Below, one piece after another: positions 43,494-52,492 of a stretch of 64,000 nucleotides of DNA (position 1 is the first letter of the stretch; every line of letters starts with the position of its first letter). The stretch spans positions 1 to 64,000 of the forward strand of contig CAJULV010000008.1 of the NCBI GenBank assembly GCA_910587555.1. The letters are read 5' to 3'. Position numbers and translations under genes: made by a program. The stretch is from an uncultured Acetatifactor sp. (lineage in GTDB: Bacteria; Bacillota; Clostridia; Lachnospirales; Lachnospiraceae). Below the pieces are notes generated by a model, which had not been told where the DNA came from, did no database searches, and saw only the letters and a list, made by a program, of their open reading frames with translations.

Positions 43494-44639
43494 ATGAAGA
43501 AGACAGTGGTTGTAGGGATGTCGGGCGGTGTGGATTCTTCCGTGGCGGCCTGGCTTTTGAAAAAACAGGGTTATGATGTAATCGGCGTCACCATGCGGAT
43601 ATGGCAGGGGGAGGGAGACTGCGCGGAGGAGTCCTGCGGGGGCTGCCGCATGCCGGATGGACCTGCCGGCGGTGGCGTACGGGACCCGGCAGGAGAGTCC
43701 GGCGGGTGCTGCGGGCTGAAGGCGGTGGAAGACGCCAGAAGGGTTGCGGAACTGCTGGAGATTCCCTATTATGTCATGAACTTCAGGCAGGAGTTCAAAT
43801 GTCATGTGGTGGACTATTTCGTGGAAGAATATCTGCGGGGGCATACGCCGAATCCATGCATTGCCTGTAACCGGTATGTAAAATGGGAAGCTTTGCTGCG
43901 CAGGAGTATTGCCCTGGGGGCTGACTATATTGCTACAGGGCATTACGCGAGAGTGGTGCGGCTGCCAAACGGACGTTTTTCGGTCAGTCGTTCCGTGACG
44001 GCGGGAAAGGACCAGACCTATGCCCTCTATAATCTGACCCAGGAACAGCTTTCCCGCACGCTGATGCCGGTGGGGGATTATACCAAGGAACAGATTCGCG
44101 GATTTGCAGGAGAAATCGGGCTTCCGGTTGCGGATAAGCCTGACAGCCAGGAGATTTGCTTCATACCGGATGATGATTATGCGGGATTTATCGACAGGGA
44201 GGCCGCCGGGCGTGTCCCCGGGCCGGGGAATTTTGTGGACGCACAGGGATGCGTGCTGGGGCGTCACAAAGGAATTACCCACTACACCATCGGTCAGCGC
44301 AGGGGACTGGAGCTGCCTATGGGAGAGCGGGTGTATGTGACGGATATCCGGCCGGATACGAATGAAGTAGTCATCGGCAAAAACGAGGCGCTTTTTACCA
44401 GGGAAGTACTCTGCGACAGGGTGAATTTTATGGCGGCGGCGGATATAACGGAGCCGGTGCGGGCATTTGCCAAGATACGGTATAACCACAAGGGAGAGTA
44501 CTGTACGGTAAAAAAAGCCGGACCGGACTGCCTGTCCGCTGTCTTTGATCATCCGGTCAGGGCGGCTGCGCCGGGGCAGTCCATATGCTTTTACGACGGA
44601 GATGCCGTGCTGGGCGGCGGTATCATAGTGCAGCCGTGA
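43494..44639 (+). CDS. mnmA: tRNA-specific 2-thiouridylase MnmA
   Basis: The 381-residue enzyme installs the 2-thio group on U34 of tRNA-Lys, -Glu and -Gln. The PP-loop SGGVDSS lies at residues 10-16. NPCIACN holds Cys122 and Cys125, and QEICFIPD carries the partner catalytic Cys. TYALYNLTQEQL and HYTIGQRRGL are conserved. Between strand 2 and the GGCCGL block is a Cys-, Gly- and Pro-rich stretch (Cys43, 48, 51, 72, 73) longer than usual. GGGGAG precedes ATG 43494; a longer in-frame reading to 43407 has no ribosome site and is rejected. Confidence 0.93.
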   Translation: MKKTVVVGMSGGVDSSVAAWLLKKQGYDVIGVTMRIWQGEGDCAEESCGGCRMPDGPAGGGVRDPAGESGGCCGLKAVEDARRVAELLEIPYYVMNFRQEFKCHVVDYFVEEYLRGHTPNPCIACNRYVKWEALLRRSIALGADYIATGHYARVVRLPNGRFSVSRSVTAGKDQTYALYNLTQEQLSRTLMPVGDYTKEQIRGFAGEIGLPVADKPDSQEICFIPDDDYAGFIDREAAGRVPGPGNFVDAQGCVLGRHKGITHYTIGQRRGLELPMGERVYVTDIRPDTNEVVIGKNEALFTREVLCDRVNFMAAADITEPVRAFAKIRYNHKGEYCTVKKAGPDCLSAVFDHPVRAAAPGQSICFYDGDAVLGGGIIVQP

Positions 44640-44813
44640 CTGTCAGGGCACATATGTGACGCGGCAGGGCAAAATGCCTGCATAATGGGCGAAAACGGTA
44701 TCAATGCGGGTATATACGGGTAATGAGAGTATAAATACGGGTATATACAGGCAACATTGCAATGGTAAAAACATATTTTATGCAGACAGATAATATGCTT
44801 TATGGGAGAAGAC

Positions 44814-45341
44814 ATGGATTTTGTTTTTGGAGAAAGAAAACCGTTCAGGAGAAGCAGGTTTGGTTCCATAACCGGTACCATTGTGGAGATGACGCCGGGC
44901 AGGGTGGGCGGAAACCGTACCAATGGCTGTATTATATTCACCACGCTGGAGGACGAAAATGGGAATACGGTTGTGTTTTTGATGACGCCGTCCACCTATG
45001 TGGTGGATTTTGAGACATTTTCTGTGGGGATGACGTGTACTTTCTGGTACGATGCGGAGGCGCCCATGCCGCTGATTTATCCGCCGCAGTACAATGCGGT
45101 GGCGGCGGCACAGGTGCTGAACGGGCGGATGGTCTGTGTGGGATATTTTAATGCGTCCCTGGTAAATGAGGACCAGACCCTGCAGCTGAATATGGACGCC
45201 GGCGTGGATGTAAGGACCACAAACAACCAGTATTTTCAGGGAAATCCCGCCAACCATAAGCTGGTGGTCACCTATTCTCATTCCACCAGAAGCATTCCGG
45301 CCCAGACGACGCCTCAGCGGGTGGTGGTACTCTGTGACTGA
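44814..45341 (+). CDS. conserved-looking protein of unknown function
   Basis: The 175-residue protein has no signal peptide or membrane helix. It is rich in beta-prone segments (SITGTIVEMTPG, GCIIFTTLEDENGNTVVFLMTPSTYVV, MTCTFWYDAEAPMPLIYPPQYNAVAAAQVL), suggesting a beta-barrel or OB-like fold, with an Asn/Gln-rich centre (NMDAGVDVRTTNNQYFQGN). GGGAGA precedes ATG 44814; ATG 44802 lacks a ribosome site. I do not recognise the family. It lies between mnmA and a zinc-ribbon membrane protein, without obvious functional links. Confidence 0.75.
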   Translation: MDFVFGERKPFRRSRFGSITGTIVEMTPGRVGGNRTNGCIIFTTLEDENGNTVVFLMTPSTYVVDFETFSVGMTCTFWYDAEAPMPLIYPPQYNAVAAAQVLNGRMVCVGYFNASLVNEDQTLQLNMDAGVDVRTTNNQYFQGNPANHKLVVTYSHSTRSIPAQTTPQRVVVLCD

Positions 45342-45480
45342 TGGGCCGATGCCTGTGCCCGGGCCGCATTGGTGGCAGGCGGGTATTCAGTGACAGGAAG
45401 CCCGTTACAGGTACCCGGACTGCATCAGTGAGTGGTGGTACTCTGTGACTGTGGGACCGATGCTTGCGCTCGGGAGGGCT
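45321..45480. repeat. imperfect direct duplication, about 111 bases apart
   Basis: GTGGTGGTACTCTGTGACTG occurs at 45321-45340, at the gene's 3' end, and again at 45432-45451. In both copies a related CCGATGC-rich stretch follows (GGGCCGATGCCTG against GGGACCGATGCTTG). The intergenic sequence thus seems to be a diverged copy of the 3' end of the 44814 gene. Confidence 0.6.
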
Positions 45481-45607
45481 GCGTTAAGCTGAATGTACTG
45501 ACAGCGATGTTTCAATCGGGAAAGCGTCTGTCATTCAAAATAGGATAACATTCGTATGAGGTGGTTTGCGGAATACAGGCAGCCTCATACGAAAGAAAGG
45601 ATAATAT

Positions 45608-46597
45608 ATGTATTTCAGATGCAGAAACTGCGGGGGCAATACCGTGTACAGTCCGGAACGGCATGGCATGTACTGTCCCTATTGTGAAAGTGAAGGCAGC
45701 GGGGAGCGGGCGGAAGGACAGACAGGGGCGCTGACGGTCTGCCCCAACTGCGGCGGAGAGGTGGCTGTGGAGGAGCATACGTCCGCTACCCAGTGCCCCT
45801 ATTGCGACAGCTATCTGATTTTCAACGAGAGGGTGGAAGGCAGGTATGCGCCCCGGATGATGATTCCGTTTCAGATGGGGAAAGAGAGCTGCAAGAAGTT
45901 GCTTCGGGACAAGTTTAAACGGTGCCTTTTTGCGCCGGTGGATTTTCTGTCCGAGGTTCGTCTGAACAGTATGCAGGGCTACTATGTGCCTTACTGGTTT
46001 TATGATTATGATACCAGCTGTTTCTTTCAGGGGGAGGGTACGAAGATCAGGGTATGGCGCAGCGGGGATAAGGAATATACGGAGACCAGCGTCTATGCCA
46101 TAAACCGAAGCATGGATATCCGTTTTGAGAAGATACCGGCGGATGCGTCCGAGAAGATGCCGGACGATGTGATGGATTTGATGGCTCCGTTTCAATACGA
46201 TCAGATGGTGGAGTTTGAACCAAAGTTTATGTCCGGCTTCCATGGAGAGAAGTATAATATGACGGCTGACGTGACGGAGATGCGGGCACGATCCCTGATG
46301 AAGGCGGATGCCGAGAAGCTTCTGCGAGAGAGCTACGCAGGCTACAATGCCGTTAAAACAATACAGCAGGATGTGCGTGTGAAGGACAGCAGGACAATGT
46401 ATGGGCTGCTTCCGGTGTGGAAATACATATATCGCTATAAGGAACAGGACTATCCGTTCTATGTAAACGGGCAGACCGGGAAAATAGTGGGGACGGCGCC
46501 GTTTTCTAACGGCAGGTTTATGGTTTATGTAGGTACTCTGTGGGCATGCCTTACGGCAATTCTGGCGCTGCTGCAGGTACTGCTTGGGTTGCTGTAA
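45608..46597 (+). CDS. double zinc-ribbon membrane-anchored protein
   Basis: The 329-residue protein begins with two zinc ribbons: CRNC...CPYC (about residues 6-26) and CPNC...CPYC (about 46-68). A soluble beta-rich domain follows (RMMIPFQMGKESCKKLLRDKF, YYVPYWFYDYD, YGLLPVWKYIYRYKEQDYPFYVNGQTGKIVG), and a C-terminal hydrophobic helix, LWACLTAILALLQVLLGLL. Similar proteins are common in Clostridia next to TPM-domain proteins, and that pairing is seen here. The WxYxY block resembles the beta domain of TFIIB-ribbon proteins of unknown role. The start ATG 45608 is preceded by an AAAGGA site. Confidence 0.8.
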   Translation: MYFRCRNCGGNTVYSPERHGMYCPYCESEGSGERAEGQTGALTVCPNCGGEVAVEEHTSATQCPYCDSYLIFNERVEGRYAPRMMIPFQMGKESCKKLLRDKFKRCLFAPVDFLSEVRLNSMQGYYVPYWFYDYDTSCFFQGEGTKIRVWRSGDKEYTETSVYAINRSMDIRFEKIPADASEKMPDDVMDLMAPFQYDQMVEFEPKFMSGFHGEKYNMTADVTEMRARSLMKADAEKLLRESYAGYNAVKTIQQDVRVKDSRTMYGLLPVWKYIYRYKEQDYPFYVNGQTGKIVGTAPFSNGRFMVYVGTLWACLTAILALLQVLLGLL

Positions 46598-46718
46598 AGG
46601 ATGAGCGCCTTCTTATGTGCATGAGGTGACAGCCGGAGAAGAAATAGCTCTAAAAGTGTATGGAAAATGTGTTTCATAACAAAGGCAATAATAAAGCGGC
46701 ATCCGCCGCGGAATCGAG

Positions 46719-47630
46719 ATGACAGATAATATGGAAAACGATGTGAAAAAAGAAGCAAGAAGACAGTACCTCCGCTATTTTCGATTCTGGTTCATCGGAA
46801 TCGGAATCCTGGCGCTGCTCTGTATTGTGATGGCGCTTGTAAAGCAGCTGCGCGGGCCCGTTCCCAGGAGCAATACGGAAGCTCCGGCAGAGCGGGTATA
46901 TGACTATGCGGATGTACTCACCGACCAGGAAGAAGAGGATTTGCGCCGGTACATAGCAGAGACAGAAGAGAAACTGCAGATAGATATTGTACTTGTGACT
47001 TTCAGCCAGTCTGTGGAGGGGGAGGACGCCATGGCACAGTACGGGCTTCGCTCCCGGAACTGGGAACAGAATATGCAGGATATCGCCGATGATTTCTGGG
47101 ACGAGAATCATTATGGCTATAACAGGGGATTTGAGGGGGATGGGGTTCTCCTTCTGCACAACTGGTATGAGGGGCAGAATGGTGAACATCTTTCCACCAG
47201 CGGCAGTGTGGAGCGTGCTTTCAGTGTCCGAGATATAGACAGGGTACTCTATGCGGTGGATGATTATTATGCCACGAATCCCTATAAGGCGTACAGGGCT
47301 TATGTGAAGGAGGTGGCCGAATTGATGGATACTTCCCCGAGACTTCCTTTTTCCTGGGTTACGGTATTTGTTCTGCCCATAATCATAGCCTGTGTATACG
47401 CCGTCAGCGGTTCTGCCCAGAAGAAGGCCACAAACACGGTAGCTGTGAATGCCTATGTGGCGGGGGGGAAACCGGAACTGCATGACAGGACGGACGGTTT
47501 TCTGAGAAAGAGCGTGGCAGTCAGAAAGATTGAGACTCCAAAGTCCTCAGGCGGCGGACACAGCGGCGGAGGGGGACATCATCGCAGCAGCAGCGGAGCC
47601 AGCCATGGCGGCGGAAGCCACAGGCATTGA
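46719..47630 (+). CDS. TPM-domain membrane protein with Gly/Ser/His-rich tail
   Basis: The 303-residue protein has a first helix (FWFIGIGILALLCIVMALV, about 24-42), a TPM domain (VYDYADVLTDQEEEDLRRYIAETEEKLQIDIVLVTF, about 60-200; extracellular), a second helix (TVFVLPIIIACVYAVSG, about 215-230) and a tail of alternating Gly, Ser and His (GGGHSGGGGHHRSSSGASHGG). This layout is typical of TPM phosphatase-like or photosystem-associated Psb32-type proteins; the role in Gram-positives is unknown. Likely functional partner of the upstream zinc-ribbon protein. ATG 46731 is an alternative start. Confidence 0.85.
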   Translation: MTDNMENDVKKEARRQYLRYFRFWFIGIGILALLCIVMALVKQLRGPVPRSNTEAPAERVYDYADVLTDQEEEDLRRYIAETEEKLQIDIVLVTFSQSVEGEDAMAQYGLRSRNWEQNMQDIADDFWDENHYGYNRGFEGDGVLLLHNWYEGQNGEHLSTSGSVERAFSVRDIDRVLYAVDDYYATNPYKAYRAYVKEVAELMDTSPRLPFSWVTVFVLPIIIACVYAVSGSAQKKATNTVAVNAYVAGGKPELHDRTDGFLRKSVAVRKIETPKSSGGGHSGGGGHHRSSSGASHGGGSHRH

Positions 47631-47642
47631 TGCAATTCCACT

Positions 47643-47677
47643 AAAAAACACCCACATGACGGTATGGGTGTTTTTTT
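47643..47677. terminator. bidirectional terminator between the TPM gene and rpsT
   Basis: AAAAAACACCCA (47643-47654) pairs with TGGGTGTTTTTT (47665-47676) around a 10-base loop. A-run on one side and T-run on the other allow termination from both converging genes. Confidence 0.85.
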
Positions 47678-47711
47678 GGTGAGCAATTTTTAATATTTTA
47701 CAAAATATGAA

Positions 47712-47975
47712 TTAAGCCATTTTGTTTACAGCTTTGCTGATACGGGAAACCTTGTGGGCAACATTGTTCTTGTGATAAACGCCCTTGCTTCCGGCCATCT
47801 CGATGACCTTGGTAGCAGAAGCCAGTTCAGCCTTTGCAGCAGCCTTGTCACCGGCAGCAATCGCAGCATATACCTTCTTGATGGCAGTCTTAACGCCTGA
47901 TCTGATCGCCTTGTTCTTCTCGGTTTTCGTGCGGCTTACCAGAATTCTCTTTTTCGCGGATTTAATATTAGCCAA
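47712..47975 (-). CDS. rpsT: 30S ribosomal protein S20
   Basis: The 87-residue basic protein begins (TTG-initiated) ANIKSAKKRILVSRTKTEKNKAIRS, the standard S20 opening, and continues with the three-helix bundle ending VAHKVSRISKAVNKMA. S20 binds 16S rRNA and helps early 30S assembly. The start is TTG 47975; GGAGG lies 8 bases upstream (47984-47988), so the earlier in-frame TTG at 47990 is part of the ribosome site region. It converges with the TPM gene and has its own promoter. Confidence 0.95.
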   Translation of the reverse strand: MANIKSAKKRILVSRTKTEKNKAIRSGVKTAIKKVYAAIAAGDKAAAKAELASATKVIEMAGSKGVYHKNNVAHKVSRISKAVNKMA

Positions 47976-48064
47976 GTCGTACACCTCCAATTGTATACTA
48001 AGATTATGTTTGGTTTTGTTTTATCCCAGCCAGACACGGAGGACTGTGATAAACGCATAAAGAC

Positions 48065-48093
48065 AGTTTAGTAAATAATAGAAGCTTTGTCAA
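48065..48093 (-). promoter_or_regulatory. sigma-A promoter of rpsT
   Basis: On the minus strand TTGACA (48088-48093) and TAAACT (48065-48070) are 17 bases apart. The leader before the start codon is about 85 bases. Confidence 0.6.
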
Positions 48094-48172
48094 GACATAT
48101 TCCAAGAAAAATTGAACAAAATAGAAAATAAACTGCAGATGTGAAACTGAATTGCGAAAGAGAGTGAAGACA

Positions 48173-49156
48173 ATGCAAAGTATGGAAGGAAAGCTTTCCA
48201 TGGATGAGCGGTATCCCAATGAGAAAAGGGCATTCCATGGAAATGTCCAGGTGAGGACAGACCTGGCGCTGGAAGTAAGGGAGAGCATCAGTGAGGCGGA
48301 CAGCGAGCTGCGGGGTGTCAGAGTGGAGGAATATTACCATGAAGAGGACGATATCCGGGTTACGAAGGTGATGATCGATACAAAAAATGCCGCAAAGGCC
48401 ATGGGTAAACCTGTGGGAATCTATGTGACGATGGAAGCACCTGCCATGGTGGAACCGGATGATGACTATCACAGGGAGATTTCGATGCGGCTGGCGGAAG
48501 AGCTTCAGGAATTGCTGCCCAATGCGGAAAAGGAGCAATCCGTGCTGATAGTGGGATTGGGCAACAGGGATGTGACGGCAGATGCCCTGGGCCCTCAGGT
48601 GGTGGACAACCTGTTTATCACCAGGCACATTGTGAAAGAGTACGGAAAGGCTGCCTATAACTGTGACAGAATGAACCAGGTCAGCGCGCTGGAACCGGGG
48701 GTTATGGCGAAGACGGGGATGGAGACGGCGGAAATTGTCAAAGGCGTGGTGGGGGAGACGGCGCCGGATGTACTGATTGTCATTGATGCATTGGCGGCCC
48801 GCAGTACGAAGCGCCTCAACCGTACCATACAGATCACCAATACCGGTATACAGCCCGGTTCCGGTGTGGGCAATCACAGAAACGCGCTGACAATGGAGAG
48901 CCTGGGAGTGCCTGTGATTGCCATCGGCATACCCACCGTTGTGGACGCGGCAACCATAGTGGGGGATGCGCTGGACAGGCTTCTGGAGGATGAGGATCCG
49001 GCCAGCGCCAGATACAGGGAGAAACAGAAGCTGAATTTCGCGGAATTGAATAATATGTATATGACGGGTAAAGATATTGACGCCGTTATCAAGCGGGTCA
49101 GCTATACGGTATCCGAGGGCATCAACATTGCCGTGGGCGAAGCGTTTATGTGGTGA
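48173..49156 (+). CDS. gpr: germination protease GPR (spore endopeptidase)
   Basis: The 327-residue protein matches the GPR family, which degrades small acid-soluble spore proteins when spores germinate. An N-terminal propeptide leads to VRTDLALEVRESI (about 27), the region cut on activation. GLGNRDVTADALGPQVVDNLFITRH (about 128-150) carries the conserved aspartates of the aspartic-type active site, and VIDALAARSTKRLNRTIQITNTGIQPGSGVGNHR (about 205-238) is the strongest family block. ATG 48173 is taken as start; no strong ribosome site is seen, and GTG 48164 is possible. It is followed by spoIIP in the same order as in Bacillus. Confidence 0.95.
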   Translation: MQSMEGKLSMDERYPNEKRAFHGNVQVRTDLALEVRESISEADSELRGVRVEEYYHEEDDIRVTKVMIDTKNAAKAMGKPVGIYVTMEAPAMVEPDDDYHREISMRLAEELQELLPNAEKEQSVLIVGLGNRDVTADALGPQVVDNLFITRHIVKEYGKAAYNCDRMNQVSALEPGVMAKTGMETAEIVKGVVGETAPDVLIVIDALAARSTKRLNRTIQITNTGIQPGSGVGNHRNALTMESLGVPVIAIGIPTVVDAATIVGDALDRLLEDEDPASARYREKQKLNFAELNNMYMTGKDIDAVIKRVSYTVSEGINIAVGEAFMW

Positions 49157-49261
49157 CGGGCCAGGGCCGCCGAATGTGGAACAGCAGGTATCATGTATCC
49201 GAAACTGTCGGCATATATTGAATAGGAATCTTGCGGCGGGAAAGGAAGTGCATTGCTGTAA

Positions 49262-50578
49262 ATGAAAGAAGCCAATTCCAAAGTGAAAAGAAGGATCTTT
49301 TTGCTGGCCTTCCTGGTGCTGGTGCTGCAGGCAGTGATGAAAAGCTGGAGCATCAACGCTTCGGATGCCGTGAAGAAGGAGGATACCATCGGCGGCGCCA
49401 TGCTGAAAAGCTTGGCAGAAAGCGGCGAACAGGGATTGAGCGGTTTATTTATGCCCGGTATTGCGTTTGCCATGGAAAACGGCAGGGGAAGCGGGCTGTT
49501 TCTTCAGGAACAGATTGCAGCCCTGTTTCCGTTCTACGGATATTGCGGAAAGGATATCGGGGGGGAGGAAGGCGAGGGAAAGACGGATTTCCGCACCATT
49601 ATGCTGGCGGAAGCAGAGGAAGGGACGTACCCTGAAGCGGAAGGGACAGTGATTGAAAATGAGGACTCCGTACCGCCGCCGGATTTGGTACAAGACAGCG
49701 GACAGGCGTCTGAGGAAAGCCTTCCGCAGACGTCCATGGAGGAGCTTCTGCGGGCCGAGAACGAAGCGGCAGCCAGTGTGCAGCAGCCCGCGGTTTTTAT
49801 TCCCCATACCAGGCAGAACCAGGTGGACCTGAACGTCCTGGGCAGTTATGAAGCACTGATTCAGCAGTTTTATACCATAGATGCCAATACAACGGCGGGC
49901 AGTGACCAGCTTAATATCGGCAAACTGATGGAACAGGATATGCGCATATCAAAGGAAGGCGACGGACCTCAGATTTTAATCTACCACACCCATTCGCAGG
50001 AGGCTTTTGCGGATTCCATACCCGGAGACGCCGGTACCTCCATTATGGGGGTGGGGGAACATTTGGCGGAAATTTTAAGGGATCAGTATGGATATGATGT
50101 GGTTCATCATCTGGGGCAGTATGACAAGGAGTCCAGGGATGATTCTTATTCGGTGGCATTGGCGGATATTCAGCAGGTACTGGAGGACTATCCGTCCATT
50201 CAGGTAGTCATCGATTTACATAGGGATGCATTGCCGGAAAGCACCCATCTGGTAATGGATCTGGACGGGAGGCCCACTGCCAGGTTTATGTTCTTCAACG
50301 GTCTCTCCAGGACGAAAAAGACCGGGAACATAGCCTATCTCTATAATGAAAACCAGGATGCAAATCTTGCTTTTTCCTTTCAGATGCAGCTCAAGGCCAT
50401 GGAGTATTATCCGAACCTGACCCGCAAGATATATCTGAAGGGTTACCGCTACAATATGCATCTACGGCCCCGAAGCCTTCTGATTGAACTGGGGGCGCAG
50501 AACAACACCGTGGAGGAGGCCATGAATGCCTGTGATCCGCTGGCACATATTCTGGATCTTGTGCTGTCGGGAGAATAA
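49262..50578 (+). CDS. spoIIP: stage II sporulation protein P, cell wall hydrolase
   Basis: The 438-residue protein has a membrane anchor near the N-terminus (IFLLAFLVLVLQAVM, about 12-27), a low-complexity linker of about 150 residues, and a C-terminal amidase/endopeptidase domain. In it, ILIYHTHSQEAFADS (about 238-252), VVIDLHRDALPES (about 316) and SLLIELGAQNNTVEEA (about 400) carry the expected His and Glu zinc ligands. SpoIIP works with SpoIID and SpoIIM to remove septal peptidoglycan during engulfment. The start is the ATG at 49262, preceded only by a weak ribosome site. Confidence 0.95.
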   Translation: MKEANSKVKRRIFLLAFLVLVLQAVMKSWSINASDAVKKEDTIGGAMLKSLAESGEQGLSGLFMPGIAFAMENGRGSGLFLQEQIAALFPFYGYCGKDIGGEEGEGKTDFRTIMLAEAEEGTYPEAEGTVIENEDSVPPPDLVQDSGQASEESLPQTSMEELLRAENEAAASVQQPAVFIPHTRQNQVDLNVLGSYEALIQQFYTIDANTTAGSDQLNIGKLMEQDMRISKEGDGPQILIYHTHSQEAFADSIPGDAGTSIMGVGEHLAEILRDQYGYDVVHHLGQYDKESRDDSYSVALADIQQVLEDYPSIQVVIDLHRDALPESTHLVMDLDGRPTARFMFFNGLSRTKKTGNIAYLYNENQDANLAFSFQMQLKAMEYYPNLTRKIYLKGYRYNMHLRPRSLLIELGAQNNTVEEAMNACDPLAHILDLVLSGE

Positions 50579-50714
50579 AATATGGAAAAATTTTAAAATT
50601 CATTTTACTTTTCAGAGAAAAACGGTTAAAATAGCATAAACATAAATATACTGAGGTGCCCAGGCATATACAGAATCATTTAAGGCGCCGCCGGGCGCGG
50701 CACGGAGGATGCAT

Positions 50715-51575
50715 ATGGACGAGAAAAGGATGACAGAGATATCCATAGACGAGATGGATCCAACCTTCCTGTTTATATGGAAGGGAACCAGGCACAAGGG
50801 CAACGGGGAACCCGAGTATCGAAGCCATGATTTCCTTGAGATAGCCTATGTCCTTTCCGGGGAGGGGAAGTATCGGATTGACGATAAGATATATCCGGTA
50901 AAAGAAGGAGACCTGATCATGATCAATCCGGGCGTGAAGCATCAGGCGCTGCTTTGCCCTGAGGCCGACACGCCGGCCACGGAATTTTTTGTAGGATTTT
51001 CCAACGTCCGCATATCGGGGTGCCCGGAGAATAACATACCCCTTCCCGGTGGGGAATGCATTTTACACACAAGCGGGGAACTGAGCCAGCGGCTGCTGAA
51101 GCTCTGCACTTCCATGGAAGCGGAAAATGCCGTGTGCAGGCAGGGGCGGTATTTTATGCTGAAATCCTATCTGATGCAGATGCTGCTGCTGGTGATCAGG
51201 GAGCAGTGCGAGCCTATGGAGCGGCCCAGGGGGTATGCCTTTGAATCCGCCAGCAAGAAATATGTGGCGGAACAGGTGGTCAGCTATATCGAGGACCATT
51301 ACAGCGAAAAGATTTCCCTGGACCAGATTGCGGAGAATATGTATCTGAGTCCCTTTTATATCTCCAGAATTTTCAAGGGTGAGACAGGGTATACGCCTAT
51401 CCGGCATTTGATTAATCTTCGGCTGGAGAAGGCGAAGGCGCTGCTGGAGGGCGGATATCAGGGCAGCATCCAGGAGGTGGCAGCGCTGGTGGGGTATGAT
51501 GATGCCTATCATTTCAGCAAGCTGTTTAAGAAGCGCTACGGGGTTTCACCCTCCCAGGCCAGAAAAAATACCTGA
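50715..51575 (+). CDS. AraC-family regulator with cupin sensor
   Basis: The 286-residue protein has an N-terminal cupin (SHDFLEIAYVLSGEGKYRIDDKIYPVKEGDLIMINPGVKHQA, about 35-78), a linker, and two C-terminal helix-turn-helix motifs (SLDQIAENMYLSPFYISRIFK and SIQEVAALVGYDDAYHFSKLFKKRYGVSP, about 205-280). Cupin-AraC proteins sense small sugars or related ligands. GGAGG lies 6 bases before ATG 50715; ATG 50709 is too close to it. The regulated genes cannot be told: no matching sugar operon lies next to it. Confidence 0.9.
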   Translation: MDEKRMTEISIDEMDPTFLFIWKGTRHKGNGEPEYRSHDFLEIAYVLSGEGKYRIDDKIYPVKEGDLIMINPGVKHQALLCPEADTPATEFFVGFSNVRISGCPENNIPLPGGECILHTSGELSQRLLKLCTSMEAENAVCRQGRYFMLKSYLMQMLLLVIREQCEPMERPRGYAFESASKKYVAEQVVSYIEDHYSEKISLDQIAENMYLSPFYISRIFKGETGYTPIRHLINLRLEKAKALLEGGYQGSIQEVAALVGYDDAYHFSKLFKKRYGVSPSQARKNT

Positions 51576-51605
51576 TTGTTACATTTTTAACTTATGGGAA
51601 AAGTG

Positions 51606-51634
51606 TTTTCAAAGGCGGAGGAATTTGATACAAT
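51606..51634 (+). promoter_or_regulatory. possible promoter of the 51689 gene
   Basis: TTTTCA (51606-51611) and TACAAT (51629-51634) are 17 bases apart, about 50 bases ahead of the start codon. Confidence 0.4.
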
Positions 51635-51688
51635 AGCAGCACAATAATAATAAGAAGAAAGCGGGTATACCCGGGACGGAGGTAAGTG

Positions 51689-52375
51689 ATGAGGTATTTT
51701 TTTGAATCGGTTGTAGAGAAGAAGGAAAAAGGCGTCATGATACGGATTCCCTTCAATGTATGGGAAGTCTGCAAACAGCGAGACATCATCCAGGCCGCAG
51801 TGATTCTGGATAATAAGATTATAGAGTGTGAGCTTCTGCCCGTGGAAAATGAAAAAAGTGCATTTCAGGGAAAATATGAGATCCATATTCCGGACGGAGA
51901 CGCGGTAAATGTGGAGCTGGGGGTAACGCATAAGATCCTGCTGCATATTACGGGTTCTCTGATCCGCATGGACCAGAACAGCCCTTACAGCTTTGAGAAT
52001 CCCATCCGCAATATCGACAGCATGAACGTAATCATCCAGCCGGAGGACGGTCTGTGCGGACAGGCCTGCGTGGCCATGCTGGCAGGGCTTACCATTGCCG
52101 AGGTCATTACGGTGATGGACTGCAGGGAGTGGCAGGCTACCATGGGCCGCATGATTTCCGCGCTGAACTACTATGGGATTGATCATTCTGACGTTATTAA
52201 TTATACGGAAGGCCGTAATGCCGTGTTGCCGAAATGCTGCATTATGATGGAGAAGATGGGGCGTTATTGTCATTATCTGATTCATTTTGACGGGAAGTAC
52301 TATGATTCCAATCTGGGCATATTGGAAGAGTATGATATGTCCAAGCTGCTGGGGTATCTGGAAATCAAGTGCTGA
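51689..52375 (+). CDS. DUF1905-like domain joined to a C39-type cysteine peptidase-like domain
   Basis: The 228-residue protein has two parts. Residues 1-80 begin MRYFFESVVEKKEKGVMIRIPFNVWEVC, resembling the DUF1905 beta-barrel module. Residues 105-228 look like a papain/C39 fold: EDGLCGQACVAMLAGLTIAEVI (about 120-140, a Cys-containing helix preceded by Asp-Gly) and YCHYLIHFDGKYYDSNLG (about 195-210, His and Asp/Asn). If Cys and His pair as in C39 enzymes, it would cleave a peptide; no signal or membrane helix is seen, so it would be cytoplasmic. GGAGG lies 6 bases before ATG 51689. Substrate unknown; domain calls are from recall of motifs. Confidence 0.65.
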   Translation: MRYFFESVVEKKEKGVMIRIPFNVWEVCKQRDIIQAAVILDNKIIECELLPVENEKSAFQGKYEIHIPDGDAVNVELGVTHKILLHITGSLIRMDQNSPYSFENPIRNIDSMNVIIQPEDGLCGQACVAMLAGLTIAEVITVMDCREWQATMGRMISALNYYGIDHSDVINYTEGRNAVLPKCCIMMEKMGRYCHYLIHFDGKYYDSNLGILEEYDMSKLLGYLEIKC

Positions 52376-52432
52376 AAGCAGAAGCAGGGAAGGCATTGAA
52401 GCGGGGAGAGGGAGCAGGCTTTTTCTGGGGGT

Positions 52433-52487
52433 AAAAAAGGGACTGTTGCATCGTTGATATGAAATCATTGATGTAACAGCCCTTTTT
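52433..52487. terminator. long terminator hairpin, probably bidirectional
   Basis: GGGACTGTTGCATC (52439-52452) pairs with GATGTAACAGCCC (52470-52482) with an A bulge, and TGAT/ATCA pairs extend toward the loop. A-run before and T-run after suit termination of both the 51689 gene and the converging small gene at 52493. Confidence 0.85.
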
Positions 52488-52492
52488 CCCGT

